The notes: generated by a model from the sequence alone, not told the origin. Positions 11,949 through 23,560 are shown, counted from the first letter of the stretch. The stretch: DNA of 64,000 nucleotides from Ascarosepion bandense (GCA_037127315.1 JBBBDQ010001456.1:862001-926000); one strand, 5' to 3'. Translations and numbers: made by a program.

Positions 11949-11950
<2 letters not shown>
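10200..11950 (+). mobile_element. Penelope-like retroelement with inverted terminal flanks
   Basis: An open region for RT C-terminus plus GIY-YIG endonuclease (10669..11724) lies between inverted copies of one sequence, about 10451..10662 and 11738..11946. Shared features include the reverse-complement pairs around GACGATCCGTAGTGT and CTAAACCCCCC. Such inverted pseudo-LTRs and 5' truncation are characteristic of Penelope-like elements. The left copy extends further out to about 10200; the right one has an internal deletion and ends at a TA microsatellite. A small internal tandem duplication (ATTTAATTGATTTACAAAAA) is at about 10660..10720. Confidence 0.85.
10669..11724 (+). pseudogene. Penelope-like RT C-terminus + GIY-YIG endonuclease, one in-frame stop
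   Basis: 352 codons in a single frame, interrupted only by TGA at 11140..11142 (context NLID-stop-HFSHDS, where related elements usually have an Arg or Lys). The first part carries the RT C-terminal signature NYLDITLNL, SNHPAHILNSIPNGIAYRLS and RNIIWFNTPF. The second part has a Cys cluster (CNCKIKTECPIRGNC), VVYSVKVY, and the endonuclease motif YIGATHDAFKVRFYNHKTSF, then YIWDIR and FCNLCGEEKLAIALF. GIY-YIG nicking of target DNA is the known role in this family. The RT catalytic palm (with its Asp residues) is missing upstream, so the copy is 5'-truncated and cannot move by itself. Confidence 0.88.
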
Positions 11951-11997
<47 letters not shown>

Positions 11998-11998
11998 T
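11951..11998. repeat. (TA)n-(CA)n microsatellite
   Basis: About twenty TA units then a short AC run, abutting the right flank of the Penelope-like element, mirroring the TA run on its left. Confidence 0.95.
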
Positions 11999-11999
11999 T

Positions 12000-13480
12000 T
12001 TTTATTTGTAATATCTGTAACCCTTTGATACACTAGACCACTGCCAGGGTACTAGGGCAATGATAGATGACAGCATCTTTGTTATAACAATGCTGGGTTT
12101 ATCCAAAATATTTACAAAGTTGAAAAGTAAAAAAAAATGACCTAATGAAAAAGCAACAAGCATAATTAGAATAAGTATATTTAAATATTTACATTTTTTT
12201 CAAATGGGAGTCATTTTCTAATTATAGTAAAAACTTTCCAAAAACATGCTGTCATTTTTTACAAAATGAATAAGCTAGTATAATAATGATATCCTAAAGA
12301 GAAAATATATATATTTTTTTAGATGTTTGCAAGATTATAAACATTATAATGTATAAGAGCTTCAGGAAAAAACCTTCATCAGTTAAGGTATTGAAAGTCA
12401 CTTATGATAAAATCTTTTGGATTTAGAAATTATTAAATTATTTTTAAATTTTAGCTACCAATGACCTGCAATATTTAATCTATATGATGAAGAGGTAAGA
12501 AGTAAATGACAACAGGATAACAACAGACTATCAAAATAGTAAATTTTGATTTTCAATGAAAGATGTTGAAACTAATTTTTAATATTTCAACTTTTTATAA
12601 ATACTATCATATCAGGATGAATAACTATAAAACCTTATAAAGAAATGAAAATGGTTTCAATTATAAAAGCATCCTCTGCTCTTCATCATCCATTAAAATT
12701 AGTCCATAAGTAGTCTTCTTTGTACAGAAAAACAAAGGCATCTATGAGCATACTAGTTGTAAGAGTCTCTCTCTCGCCACACACCAGTGCTATGGATACT
12801 TTAAAAAAAATTTTTTTTTTCTCCTTGCTAAAACCTGATATTGGCTGACTTCCAACTTGGCAATAGAAACCAAGTAAACAGTACAAACATAAGAGAACCT
12901 ACTAGTCTGTTTAGAAACAGAAAAACATTTGTATTTTTAATATAAATTTCATTATCACCATGTTTTGTGAAGACATTTTAAGACATCTTGAATATCCATG
13001 TAATAATTGTGCATTAATTTTCAAATTATACCATATTATGGAAAAAATTTAAATAATATCATAGAAAAGTAGAATAATTAAAAGTATGAATAATTCTATA
13101 AATGAGTAAGACTAAATATACAGTTTTAAAACTGGTAACCCATTACAGAATCTATATGATATAAATACCTTTAAAAAGGTTTTATAATAAAAAAAGTAAC
13201 ATTTACTGATGTTTCAACTTTTTGGTTAAAAGATCAAAATTATGTATATATGCTATAGGAAGGGTAATCCTATTCAATTCCTAATAAAAAGAACTAAAAT
13301 AGAAAAGTAGAATTTTTTTGTACAATTTAAGAAATGGATAATTCAAAAAATCTAATTAGAGACAGCTCCACAAAAACACATTTAACTAAGTCAAGTATTT
13401 CCATTCAATACATATGTAGGAAATATTTTCTCGCAAATTACTCGAATATCAGGCCAGAAAAAGAAAATGCTGACAATTCA
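12000..13480. other. Intron 1 sequence without recognised element
   Basis: AT-rich, CpG-poor. No recognisable coding or repeat motif. Confidence 0.5.
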
Positions 13481-13489
13481 ACTCGCCAG

Positions 13490-13815
13490 TACAATATTGC
13501 GAACTTCTATCCACCTAACCAGTTAGACCCAAAAACATTCTTCCCCGCTTCGAGAACAATGACTGCTTTTATCGGCTGATCAATTTTTTCCATTGGCCGA
13601 GAACTCAGAGAGGATGCCAAATATTTGCATACACTCCCATAGCGACTCCTGCGACGGACTTTTTTTTTTTTTTAATCCTTCTTCAGCATGTTATGCGGAA
13701 TATGTGCCCCTTTTTTCTGTTTGGGTCTGTAATTTTCTTTTTCACCGCATTTTCCGTCATAGTATTAACGCGATGCGCTGTTGCTTGGTTTGACGAGGTA
13801 AGTCGCCGTTTTTTT
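13490..13815 (+). promoter_or_regulatory. CpG-rich islet with strong plus-strand splice donor; possible promoter/first exon
   Basis: Within AT-rich intron this short stretch has many CpG (TTCCCCGCTTCGAG, CATAGCGACTCCTGCGACGG, TTAACGCGATGCGC). It includes an inverted CCAAT (CCATTGGCC), an octamer-like ATTTGCATA, and ends with GACGAG|GTAAGTCGCC, an excellent 5' splice site on the plus strand. A 66-codon frame (13593..13793) has no family. It could be an internal promoter with a first exon of an antisense transcript, an enhancer, or a GC-richer relic of a mobile element. Function is inference. Confidence 0.4.
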
Positions 13816-14400
13816 CACTATAACATAGCATATTATTAGAACTATTTAGCATATAAAGTCAATTTGCAGGAGTTACTCAGCAAAAACTGAAAGTTACAGA
13901 GTTCTCTAAAACAAAGCAACAAAAAGTTTAAGCAACAATGACATAGAACAAAATTTTCTCATTATAGATATATTTTCCCAATATAGACCATATGAAATTT
14001 TGCACCCAAACTGAATTTAATATGATGAAATATTTTTTAACACAATTTCATTATCCATAATCAGTACCTGTGCTATTCATCAAAAGTTATCCTTGATTTA
14101 CCAAAATGCATTAAATTTACTGAATGTATTTAAAACACCTCAGTTAAGAAATCAAATACAGATAAGCAGTACAATTAAATCAGTGAATTTTCAAAGTGCA
14201 CAACTCTATATTTTTGCAAATATTCAAGCTAATATTGACCTATTTAAAATAAGTTACCAGTTTGAGAACTGTTGAGAATGGTCCGATTTCATTAAAAAAA
14301 AAAAAACAATAACTGAGTATTAGTTATGCTACAGCTTATAGAATGGCTCAACTCTGTGAGTAAGGCCATTCTACCATTAAAGTTACTATACAGCCACTAG

Positions 14401-14704
14401 ATCCAGTCAGTTAAGTGCCATACGTGATACACACTTGGCGATCATGTCTTGAAAGAGTCATGACTGATTGGGCAGAAGACTATCTCACAATAGGTTGCCA
14501 TTATTTCTGTGGTAGACTGGTTGCTAGCCAAGGTTTTAGAACCCAATCTGTCCTGTTATTTAAACTATAACTAGAGGGAAGAGACAGATTAGTACCTTTT
14601 CCAAGGGTATTTGCACATAAATGAATGCAAGGAATTCAACTGGAATTTGAACTCAGCTCCCCGATTTCTCGTTCTGAGCCGATATCCACTGAAACACAAT
14701 GCAC
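14401..14704 (-). mobile_element. tRNA-derived SINE, family 1, full length
   Basis: On the minus strand it begins with an A-box-like GTGGATATCGGCTCAGAACG and a B-box GAGTTCAAATTCC. Then follow ACCCTTGGAAAAGGTA, a central part (CAGGACAGATTGGGTTCT ... CAACCAGTCTACC), and a tail with GTGTATCACGTATGGCACTT. Copies at 36013, 50781 and 51474 share the body. RNA polymerase III promoter and LINE-dependent mobility are known for such elements. Confidence 0.85.
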
Positions 14705-14792
14705 ATTCACTAAATTAATGTTGAGAAAAATACCCCTGCCAGAAGAGACCTTGAAACCAAAATTATCTGCACAATAAAAAAGCCAATTTTAT

Positions 14793-15190
14793 ATGTTTTA
14801 TGAAAAGATTGTTCAAAACAAAAATATTATCAAGTCTTTATCAGGTAGGGCCATGGATTTTGTCATTAATGGCCAGTCTTCTAAAGCTCACGAGATCAAT
14901 GCAACCCCCTCCCCACAATGCTCTGCAGAGAAGCCAACCAGAGTATTTATATTGATTCTTTCAATCATCATATTTCCCAATGCTATTCTTTATTCTTCTA
15001 ACCTTATTCCACATGAGTTTGTAATCTTTACTCCCTTTAATCTCCAAACATGTCTGATGATTTTAGAAATCATGTTTTCTTCAGATAGTTGTTTGGTACT
15101 GGTAAAATTAGATTGGAGCAGAAAAAGTCAAAGTTATTTCAGTTGCATCAATATATTTAGTGCCAGAAAAATGACTTATTAAAAGCAGTT
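14793..15190 (+). pseudogene. Possible LINE reverse transcriptase fragment
   Basis: The frame contains FVINGQSSKAHEINA, which resembles the segment just before the PQGS motif of non-LTR RTs. A degraded PQC-S...LILS...IFPNAI that could correspond to PQGSVLGPTLFLIFINDLPN follows. The rest is unrecognisable. Weak but consistent with the better LINE copy that follows in the same orientation. Confidence 0.45.
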
Positions 15191-15234
15191 GAGAACATGT
15201 TTGCTGTATAATTTCAAAGTGACAACCAAAATAT

Positions 15235-16495
15235 AAACCAACCATATATTCAAGAAGGAATCATCAATCATGCAAAAGCTTCTAAGTAATTCACCAGTCG
15301 TGTACACACTGCATGAACAATCCATGAAAAACAGCAAGAAAAAGAAGAATGCTTTGCTTGTGAATTTCCTTCCAATTCTTCTCTTGACTTTTCTGGAGTA
15401 TCTTTGCCTGACTTTCCACTTAGAACTTAGTCTCTATTGAGTGATATACATATAACTCCATCCACGGTTTCTGCTATCATTTCAAAACTAGATCCTCACA
15501 AAGTACATGAACAATAATGTCCCTGCAATAGTACTTAAGGCATGTTCTTGAACTAGCTCTTGTTCTCTCTAAACTCTACAATAAAATAAAATTGTCAATT
15601 TCAATGCGACTAAGACCAAGCTGTTGTCTGTCAATCATCACAGGCAACCTCTCCTGCCTCCCATAAGCATGGACCAAACGAGTCTCCCTGAGAGCAATAC
15701 ACTGCGCCTACTCGGCCTTACCCTCTCTTCTGATCTCAAATGGAACCACTACATTGAGTCCATAGCTAAATCCACTGCTAAGAAGGTTGGGTCACTGTGT
15801 CGGGCCAGGATGTTTTTCCCGTCTGAATCCATCCTGCATATATACAAATCAACCATTCATTCGTGCATGGAATACTGCTGTCATATATGGTCAGGCGCCC
15901 CTGCTGTTCATCTCAGTGTTCTCGATAGGCTCCAAAGGAGAATCAGTAATGTGATAGGTACCGACTTGGCGACTTGACTACAGCCACTTCCCCACCGATG
16001 AGATGTGGCCTCCCTTTGTCTGCTCTATAAATACTTTCATGGCTTTTGCTCCAACGAACTTAAGTCACTGGTGCCTCTGCAACAGGTGTTTACTCGTGCA
16101 ACCAGATTGGCAACTGGGTCCCACCCATTCACAGTTAGATTAACCAAATGCAAACAACAATTCTACTCCTGCAGCTTCTTCTCTCGCACTTCCCGCCTGT
16201 GGAACTCGTTTCCATATTCTTGCTTTCCTGATGGCTACAACCTCCAGGAATTTCAATGCAATATCAATACTCATCTATTAACCACTTGACTAGTTCTTTC
16301 ACCACTCCGTATATCCTTTCCTTTCTCTCTACCTTAGCAACTATCATCACACCTGTATTCCCATCCTTCTCTTGCTCCTTTCTAACTGGTTCGTCTTCCT
16401 CTTCACTTTCTTCTACTTAATCTTTTTACTCTTATGTAGACACCTGCACATCAGTGGCACTACCGCCTTGCTCAGGGTGATACGATTAAAAATAA
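15235..16495 (+). pseudogene. Non-LTR retrotransposon fragment with RT thumb, C-terminus and 3' tail
   Basis: The first part (15235..15577) reads as the EN-RT linker (ISKLDPHKV, PAIVLK-type). After an apparent internal deletion the frame 15598..15975 gives TKTKLLSVN, LRLLGLTLSSDLKWNHYIES, AKKVGSLCRARMFF, IYKSTIHSCMEYCCHIWSGA, LDRLQRRISNVIG. After one stop it continues with RRDVASLCLLYKYFHG, FSRTSRLWNSFPYSCFP and NTHLLTT (to 16289). The untranslated tail ends CTTGCTCAGGGTGATACGAT plus an A-rich run near 16500. CpGs are retained, so this copy is younger than its neighbours. The RT palm is missing, so it is inactive. Confidence 0.85.
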
Positions 16496-16529
16496 AAAAA
16501 TGCCTTGCTGCTTCTTGCTTTCCTGCTTG

Positions 16530-17545
16530 TTGGTAACCCTCTTCTGTAGTTCCAGTCTTTAAAAGATCAGGCAAACCAGCTGATCTTTCTAACTACCATC
16601 TACCTCATTTTGGCAAAGTACTAGAGACTTTAAGTAACTAGGAATTGGTTAAGCATCTTACCTTTTAAACAAGTAATAAGGTTTTCACTTCTCTAGGTCA
16701 ACTGCTGATGTATTAATCATTATTGTAGAAAGGGTCTATCAAGATTTAAATAAGAATTGTGAAGTTCGGGCTGTTGTTTCACAGAGTTTAGCATGCTGGT
16801 TTTCTTTACAAGTTGAAAGGTCATGGTATTTCTAGACAGAGTTTTGATCTGATTTAATCTTTCTTATCAAATTATGAAATGAAAGTTGCCTTGAATGGCT
16901 ACTCTTCTAGATCTTTTTGAATTAATGCAAGTATCCTTCATGGCTCTATCCTTAAACCTATGTTGTTCCTAATTTTCATCACCAACCTTCCTGATGGCAC
17001 CAATTCTCAACTTGGTATCTATGCTGATATAACTATTTACTTCTGTCTAAACAGTAAGTGATCAATTCAATAAAGTCAAATTGGCAACTGATCTCTAAAA
17101 TGACAGATTCAGCAGTTAACTGGGGCAAAAAATGGTTTGTTAATTTTCATGTCTCCCAAATGATGCTGATCTCTTAATAGTCTCATTGAGCCTTTTTTGT
17201 TTTCCGTCAACATGGCTGATGCTAACCTCCAGGGGAGTGACTCACTGCACCTTCTCAGCTTAACATTTTTCACTGACATAAAGTAGAAAGCTTATGTTGA
17301 ATCAATTGCTAGGTTTGCTGTTAAGAAAATTGATTTACTGTATTGTGCTAAACAATTTGTCTTGCCAGACTCTTGTACATTAATAATTCTACCATTTATC
17401 CATGCTTTGAATATTACTACATCTGGTCTGGTGCTTCTGCTATATATTTAGAGATTCTTCATAAAATCCAATAAGAATTCACAATGTAATTGGTCCTGAC
17501 TTAGCATCTTAGCTTCAGTCACTTTCCCACTTTCTTACCAACTCT
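16530..17545 (+). pseudogene. Older degraded copy of the same LINE family
   Basis: Readable in pieces: PVFKRSGKPADLSNYHLP, STADVLIIIVERVYQDLNK, then a remnant of PQGSILGP, LFLIFITNLPDGTNSQLGIY-AD, and later YIWSGASAIYLEILHKIQ. The order matches the family RT from palm to thumb. There are many stops and few CpGs. It sits head to tail right after the younger copy. Confidence 0.75.
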
Positions 17546-17559
17546 GTGTGAGTGAAAGC

Positions 17560-19030
17560 AATATATAAGCAAATATACACTAGTATATTCATACATATAC
17601 ATGTTTATCTGTATTTATAGTTAAATGTATATATGCTGTATCAAATTACAAAATTAAATTTTAGCTTACAGAATAGATAAGCTGTCATCCAATTTGTATC
17701 CTGAAAGACTTATGGCAATGGTAGGAATATTTACTAAGCTTGATTTAAGTCTGGCACAAAGCTAGATTAGAGGAAGTAGAAATGGCATGCTGCACCAATC
17801 ATCTATATGAGAAAAACCTACTTATGTGGAAAAAAAAATCAACATTTAAAATGGTAACTTTTATCAGGTTTTATTTTAACACTAAACTGTAACCTCTGAG
17901 CCAGTTTAAATAGTTGTTTATCAAGCTTAGTCTAGTACTGCATTTCACAATATTTGGGATAACCATTGAGCAACAAATTCACTTTACTCAGCATCACACT
18001 ACAGTAGGTACACATTAATAACTAAAGTATGAGCCCAAAGTGACCAAATACAAAAGTTAATGTACTAATAAAATTATATTACTATTTCTGTTTGAATTTT
18101 TAAAATAAATTAATGTTTAATATTATTATAGAATGATTATTTATGGTTATTTTTCTTAAAACTTTATACTTATCCCAACTACCTACTGTATCTAATGATC
18201 TTCAGATGTTAAACAAAATCCAGTGGGGTATCCTTGTCTTTTGTTACATCCAGTGTTCTTAGGGATTTCCAAATTCAAAACAGACACCTTTCTTCTTTTA
18301 TTATTGTTCTTTCTTCACTGAACTAAGATAAAAAGTGAGGCAAGCACTAAAGAAAGTACTCACTTTTCTAGCTTTATCTTTTATCTCATCAGGCTGTGGT
18401 TTGAAAGAGATAAAACTAAACTGCACAAAAAGGTAAGAATGGCTCCTGAGAGATATTAACGGAGTAACACTGTTTGCAGACAAAGACAATATAATTCTGA
18501 GTATGCAAATAAATATCCAAAATAAATTTTTCTACCACTTATATATAAAATTAATATGCATATGAAACAGATATACAAAAGATTAAGTTGAACCTTAAAA
18601 TATATCATACAAGTAAAATTCATGTACAGTAAGTTTCTCATAATTTTTTAATCAAAATATGCAGTTAATGTATTCATAAAAGTGTATAAAATTAAATGTT
18701 AGATACACATTAATGGTTACAAAATACAAGCTGTAATAAATAAAAAATTAATGAAAATTTATATCAATTCAAATAAAAAATTAAAAAATATCTTATTTTA
18801 GATCTACTGTTAGTGAAAACAATAGAAAAATATTTTGCAAATTCAACAAAGCTTTAAATAAACATTTTCTTTTTTTAAAGATTAAATTTCCTTTGATATA
18901 TATGGAAGTAAACGTGAATTCAAAAGTCAGTTAAATCTGGTTCTCTGAAAAATAGGTTTGTTAAAAACATCAAATAAAGCCTACAACTGACTAACACTTG
19001 TTTTTTTCTTATGATTTGCATATTAATAAA
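17560..19030. other. Intron 1 sequence without recognised element
   Basis: AT-rich with short uninformative frames on the minus strand (18301..18641). Nothing recognisable. Confidence 0.5.
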
Positions 19031-19032
19031 TG

Positions 19033-19033
<1 letters not shown>

Positions 19034-19078
<45 letters not shown>
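19034..19078. repeat. (AT)n microsatellite
   Basis: About 22 dinucleotide units. Confidence 0.95.
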
Positions 19079-19080
<2 letters not shown>

Positions 19081-19261
19081 TATTTCATGTTAGTTCTATT
19101 TAAAATTCCTAAGAGGATGTACTATTCAATGGAAATTAATGCATGGCGAGTAATTACTGGTACCCAGCCTACTGAATCAGTCTACCAATAGATTTCATGT
19201 TATTTGTGGTCAGTTATTATGTAAAGTTTTGTTAACATTGTGTTGAAACAGTTCTGTAATA

Positions 19262-19600
19262 TTGATGATGGCTGAAAAATTTAAGTAATGTGCCTGCATC
19301 CCATTTTGTACGAAGCTCAGTAAATCTGTTACTGAAAGATACAAAATGTTTTATAAGGATTTAGCAAAAAGAGGTCAAACATTTAGATCAAACACAGGTT
19401 TTTGAGTGGCACACATTTTTTAAGGCCAGCCAAATGTCAATTCATGATGATCTTAAATGATCATCAAGGAACTACGATGACCAATTACCAGCAAAATATC
19501 AGAAAAAATAGAAAAAAAATTATTTGATGAGGATCATAGCTGAAAAATCTATCAGTTTTCTCACATGATTGGAATCAATTATGGAGTCTGCCAGGAGGTC
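19262..19600 (+). pseudogene. Mariner-like transposase N-terminal remnant
   Basis: Translation with stops and shifts gives KLSKSVTERYKMFYKDLAKR, TFRSNTGF, VAHIF-GQPNV, then ENVEK-like and HMIGINYGVCQEV. This is the pattern of the mariner helix-turn-helix domain (KLGKSATETFEML ... FEWHARFK ... VGVSYGTVQ). Heavily decayed, no ends identified. Confidence 0.6.
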
Positions 19601-19799
19601 CCAGTTTGGGAACTTTACATTACCACCTCATAGTAATCCTGATTAAATGAAAAATACCAACTCTGGCACAAAACATAATTTTCTAGCATACACTGTGTGG
19701 ATCAAGTTAATGCTTGATGCCTTGCAAAACTAACAACAAGTCTTTTTGGTGATAGTAGTAGTAGTATCAAGTATAGATAAAAATTCTGAAGAAAAACCT

Positions 19800-20980
19800 T
19801 TATTAGAGCTTTATCAAATAAAAAATTCTTGATTACTTTTTCTGTCACAAATTTGATTGACTGATTGTTTTGTTTAATGGCACTCCAACCTTAGTGGTCA
19901 TTTTATGCTGAAAATGATTTTGAGTGACTTTGAAAGAATCTTGAGTTAAATGTGCTTCTTGGTTTGGGTAGGTGTCTTGAAGTAGTTTAGCATCTTGAAG
20001 TAGGCAGCTTCATGTTGGTATATAGTTTGGTATATTTGTAGTTATTTTAATCTTTTCTAGATTTTGTTATAGAGACTAGCTTCTCTCATATATTCAAGTA
20101 TTTTTGAAGGTTTTACTTGGAGAAAACTTTTTTTAGGTTTGTTTTTTGTAGTTCGCTTCAAGTCTAAATAATTTGTCAAAATGTGGCATATTGTATAGGC
20201 CTCCTGGCACAGTATACAGATTGGAATGAGTGACAAATTTAAAGGAAATTTGGTTACAAATCACTTAATCATGTCTAGTAATACATATTTTACATATTTT
20301 GTAAAATGATTTTTATGATTTCTATTTGTTTTCTCTGAATTCTTATTAACAAATCATTGCTTTAATTTAGTGAGATCAGATCAAAACATTTTGTGGAACA
20401 AAACCCAGTAAATAAACACAGATAATTTCTTATTAAGAATAGAAGAGAAAGAAAAAAAATGTCTGAAAAAATATTTTTCTCTTTTATATTCTTACCCATA
20501 TCCAAAAATTATAAAATCAAAAATGTGAAATCTTAAAGTAAATCTTGCTAGTTGAAGTAAAAGAAATGATTTTTGTCTTTGGAAATCAATACAATTTGGC
20601 ATGCAGCTTTCAGTAAATGAACTGATGGCAAATAAATGTAATTGCTTTACTACTGAAAAATTGACTGGCTTACACTTAAATAAACACTACAAGAAATGTT
20701 TTTTTTTTATATAAAACATTTCTTCTATTTTCTTTTTTCCAAACACCAATCATTTTTCTCTTTCACTCTTCCCCTGTTTTTTTTTTATTCTCTGTCTCTC
20801 TCTCTCTCTTTCCATCATTTTCCCCACTAACTGTATACAAGTACTTTGTTGGCTTATTTTAACAATATTGTTTTCGGCTACTTTTCTGATAAATCTATTT
20901 AACAAAATTATTTACCTTCTTTGTTTAAAAAGCAATTGAAATTACTGAAGATTATGCTATGGCTTAATAGATGCTATAGT
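19800..20980. other. Intron 1 sequence; CT-rich patch
   Basis: AT-rich with a pyrimidine-rich stretch and (TC)n at about 20740..20812. No coding signal. Confidence 0.5.
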
Positions 20981-20984
20981 CTAA

Positions 20985-22882
20985 CTGTAGTTATTATGCA
21001 AATTGCATAAACTTCAAAACCTCAAATTTGCTTTGAACAATTTTTGTCAAACTTTAAATGTTAAATTTAGATGTGAAAACAAAATTTCAGTTAAATTTTT
21101 AGGTAGTTTCAATAAGTTATTAAATTTATTATAAAAACTGCATTCTGAAGTTATTATGCAAAACCAGAAAATCATTTTTTACTTTAATAAAAAGGTAATA
21201 AAATCATCAACAACTGATTAACTTATAATAGAACAAATAACAAACATATATAATAAGTCTTTGAAGTATTTATATATTAATATAATAGCCCTTCTTCTCA
21301 ATAACTGCCAGCAATCTATTATTCATTGATCTTGCTAAATTTTTTAATTCAGTATTTTTAATTTCTGACGTGGTGGTTTTAGTTACTTTCCAAAGCATTA
21401 CGAGCATACTATTTGCCACCTTCATATAGTTTCATCTTCACAATTGACCATAGATTTTTGATTGGATTCAGATCTGGACTTGATGGTAGCTATTCCTTTA
21501 TCTTTTCTCTTGTAAACCTTTTATGTTCAAAAAATTGATGATGCATGAGATGGAACATTGTCACACTTCACTTTGAAACAGCAATGTTGGGTTTTGTACC
21601 ATTCAAAGAAAGCTTTGTTTATGAAATTACAATAGTTAGCACTGTTCAGTTTAACTACTTCATCAACCTGAAATGACTCAATAATGGCTTTATTGACAAT
21701 ACAAGCATATATCATTACAATACTACCTTCTTTTAGCCATAGAAACATTTGCATTGAATAAAATCCATTCTCTGGCTCATCCAGCATGTCACTCAAGATT
21801 TTTTTGTGAAAATTACTTCAGAAAAGTCAATGTACCTAGGTTTCTTGACAGTTTGCACTTTGCAAAGTATTCTACACCTTTTGTCCTTCTTAACTCCCTA
21901 AATTCCAGCCTATTCAAAGATCTGAGTACTGGTCAAAAGTGGTTGTTTTGAAGTAGGGACAGTCTGCCATGTCTGGTCAAGACCAATTCACAAACATAGC
22001 CAACACCCCACAACTTACGATTATCAGTATCATCAGAAGGTTGAAGGTTAGAAGAATAAAATTATTTCATTTGTCTGTTAAAGTAGAATTTTATTAACAG
22101 AACAGAATAACATCAATTTGTAGGAGTTAAATGTTCAAAGAGAAAATACAGTATGTAGTTAAGTGAATCCAGAGTTCTAGTTGTAGGTAGCAGAATGTGT
22201 TTATGCAGAAAGATTAACAGGTTACTAATAAAGTTTGTGTTCTTTTCCTGTTTTCATGACTGATGAGAAAGTGAAAAGAAAGGTAAGGCAATAAAGAAAA
22301 ATTGTACTTTTTAGGAGTCATTTGAAGTATCTTGTTGCTGTTGCTGTAAGAAAAGGGAGAATGAATGTGTATCAGAACTTTATGTCTGGGTTAGTGGCTT
22401 GAAGTTTCTTTTGTCACATCTTGGCATTGTCTGATCTCACTTTCATCTGACTGATTCAACTTTCTTTTACAGCCAAAGACTTTTTCACATTGGATTGTTA
22501 ATTTTTCTCCAAGTTTTATAAAAAGTGAAGAGAAAAGAGTTGCTTTTAATTCCGTATTCACTGATTTCACTATAACTCAATTTTGTTTACAGCCTCCTTA
22601 AGGAGATAAGTTCTTAAAGCCTTTTTCTTTGCTTCTAGTTATCAACATAGTTATATTTTCAACAACCCTCTTTATCATTCAATGATCACTGCAAAGCTCC
22701 TTTGATATCTCTAATGTGGACATTCCTTCACACAATAACTTTGTTATTTTCTGCTGTTCAACATTTGTTAAATCCTGTTCAATTCTTAAACATTTTTTAT
22801 GGAAAAGAAGAAAACAATAGTTTTTTATCAGATTTCAGTTGCCTTATACTAATATTAGTTTAATCTGCATAACTTCATACAG
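20985..22882 (-). mobile_element. Tc1-like DNA transposon, decayed
   Basis: The right end on the minus strand begins CTGTATGAAGTTATGCAGAT and the left end reads CTGTAGTTATTATGCAAATT, similar enough to be the terminal inverted repeats. Inside, minus-strand translation starts at about 22780 with EQDLTNVEQQKITKLLCEGM and STLEISKEL (paired-like DNA-binding domain) and ends at about 21290 with a LLAVIEKKGYY C-terminus. The middle (about 21950..22500) does not translate well and may contain a foreign insertion. Confidence 0.7.
21290..21910 (-). pseudogene. Tc1-like transposase catalytic half, broken
   Basis: Frame 21527..21796 reads WLKEGSIVMIYACI, FQVDEVVKLNSANYCNFINK, KCDNVPSHASSIF. The last part matches the conserved DNAPSHAS motif holding the second catalytic Asp. 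Beyond a stop, toward 21290, follow STTSEIKNTELKNLARSMNN-like residues and LLAVIEKKGYY. Known role: cut-and-paste transposition at TA. Stops and shifts make it inactive. Confidence 0.75.
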
Positions 22883-22889
22883 TACTCAA

Positions 22890-23560
22890 GAAGGAATACA
22901 TACCAATCTGCAATCATCCTTATGGATGCCATTCTCTGTGGCTGACCATCCATAACTTTTTAAGATCACATAGGTTTTTCTGACAAACCTCTCTTTGTAT
23001 ATATTTACTTGATGATATTTAAGTCAGGGAAATGAGCTGGCAAATCCTTTAATATACTGACACCTTCATCAGCCAGACTGTTATGCCCCATGCAATCTGT
23101 GGCATACAGCTATGTCATGTTAAAAATCTCACCTTCAACAAAGTCTGGTACCAAATGCTCCTTCAGCAACTGTATGTGTTTGACATTATTAAGCTACCAT
23201 CAGTTATAACTTTCTTGAATTATCACTTATGCATCTCCAAAGCATCAGACTCTTACTGCAAAACTGTTTTTGTTGCTTCATATGGATCATTTGGCTTTCT
23301 TGTAGACCTTATGACAAATACTAGCTTGTTAGAATATGGCTGCATCATAGTTTTATTACTAAATGGGATCTTATTCCAAGTATTTGCACGCCATAATTCA
23401 TACCTCTTAATCTTGACTTTTTAATGCATGCTGGTTTCTTAGCTGAAATGCACTCCTTCAGTCCACATCCTTAATGGATGTGATTCATGATATCTAGAGA
23501 CTTCATATTAAACATCACTTTCTTACAGTTTCCTTAAAATGAAATCAAAATTTCAACCAA
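22890..23560 (-). pseudogene. Second Tc1/mariner-type transposase remnant
   Basis: Minus-strand translation gives KPNDPYEATKTVL, LLKEHLVPDFVEGEIFNM, DEGVSILKDLPAHFPDLNII, then MDGQPQRMASI. The PDLNII piece fits the SPDLNPIE motif and the end fits the MP.R.QAVI C-terminus of Tc1-like enzymes. It lies directly beside the preceding element; whether the two are one rearranged element or two insertions is unclear. The plus-strand 113-residue frame here is an antisense shadow. Confidence 0.5.

Noticed and set aside
14682..14704. tRNA gene candidates from A- and B-box matches (also 26021, 50331, 50791)
   Set aside because: No cloverleaf or anticodon arm; all continue into SINE or foldback bodies.
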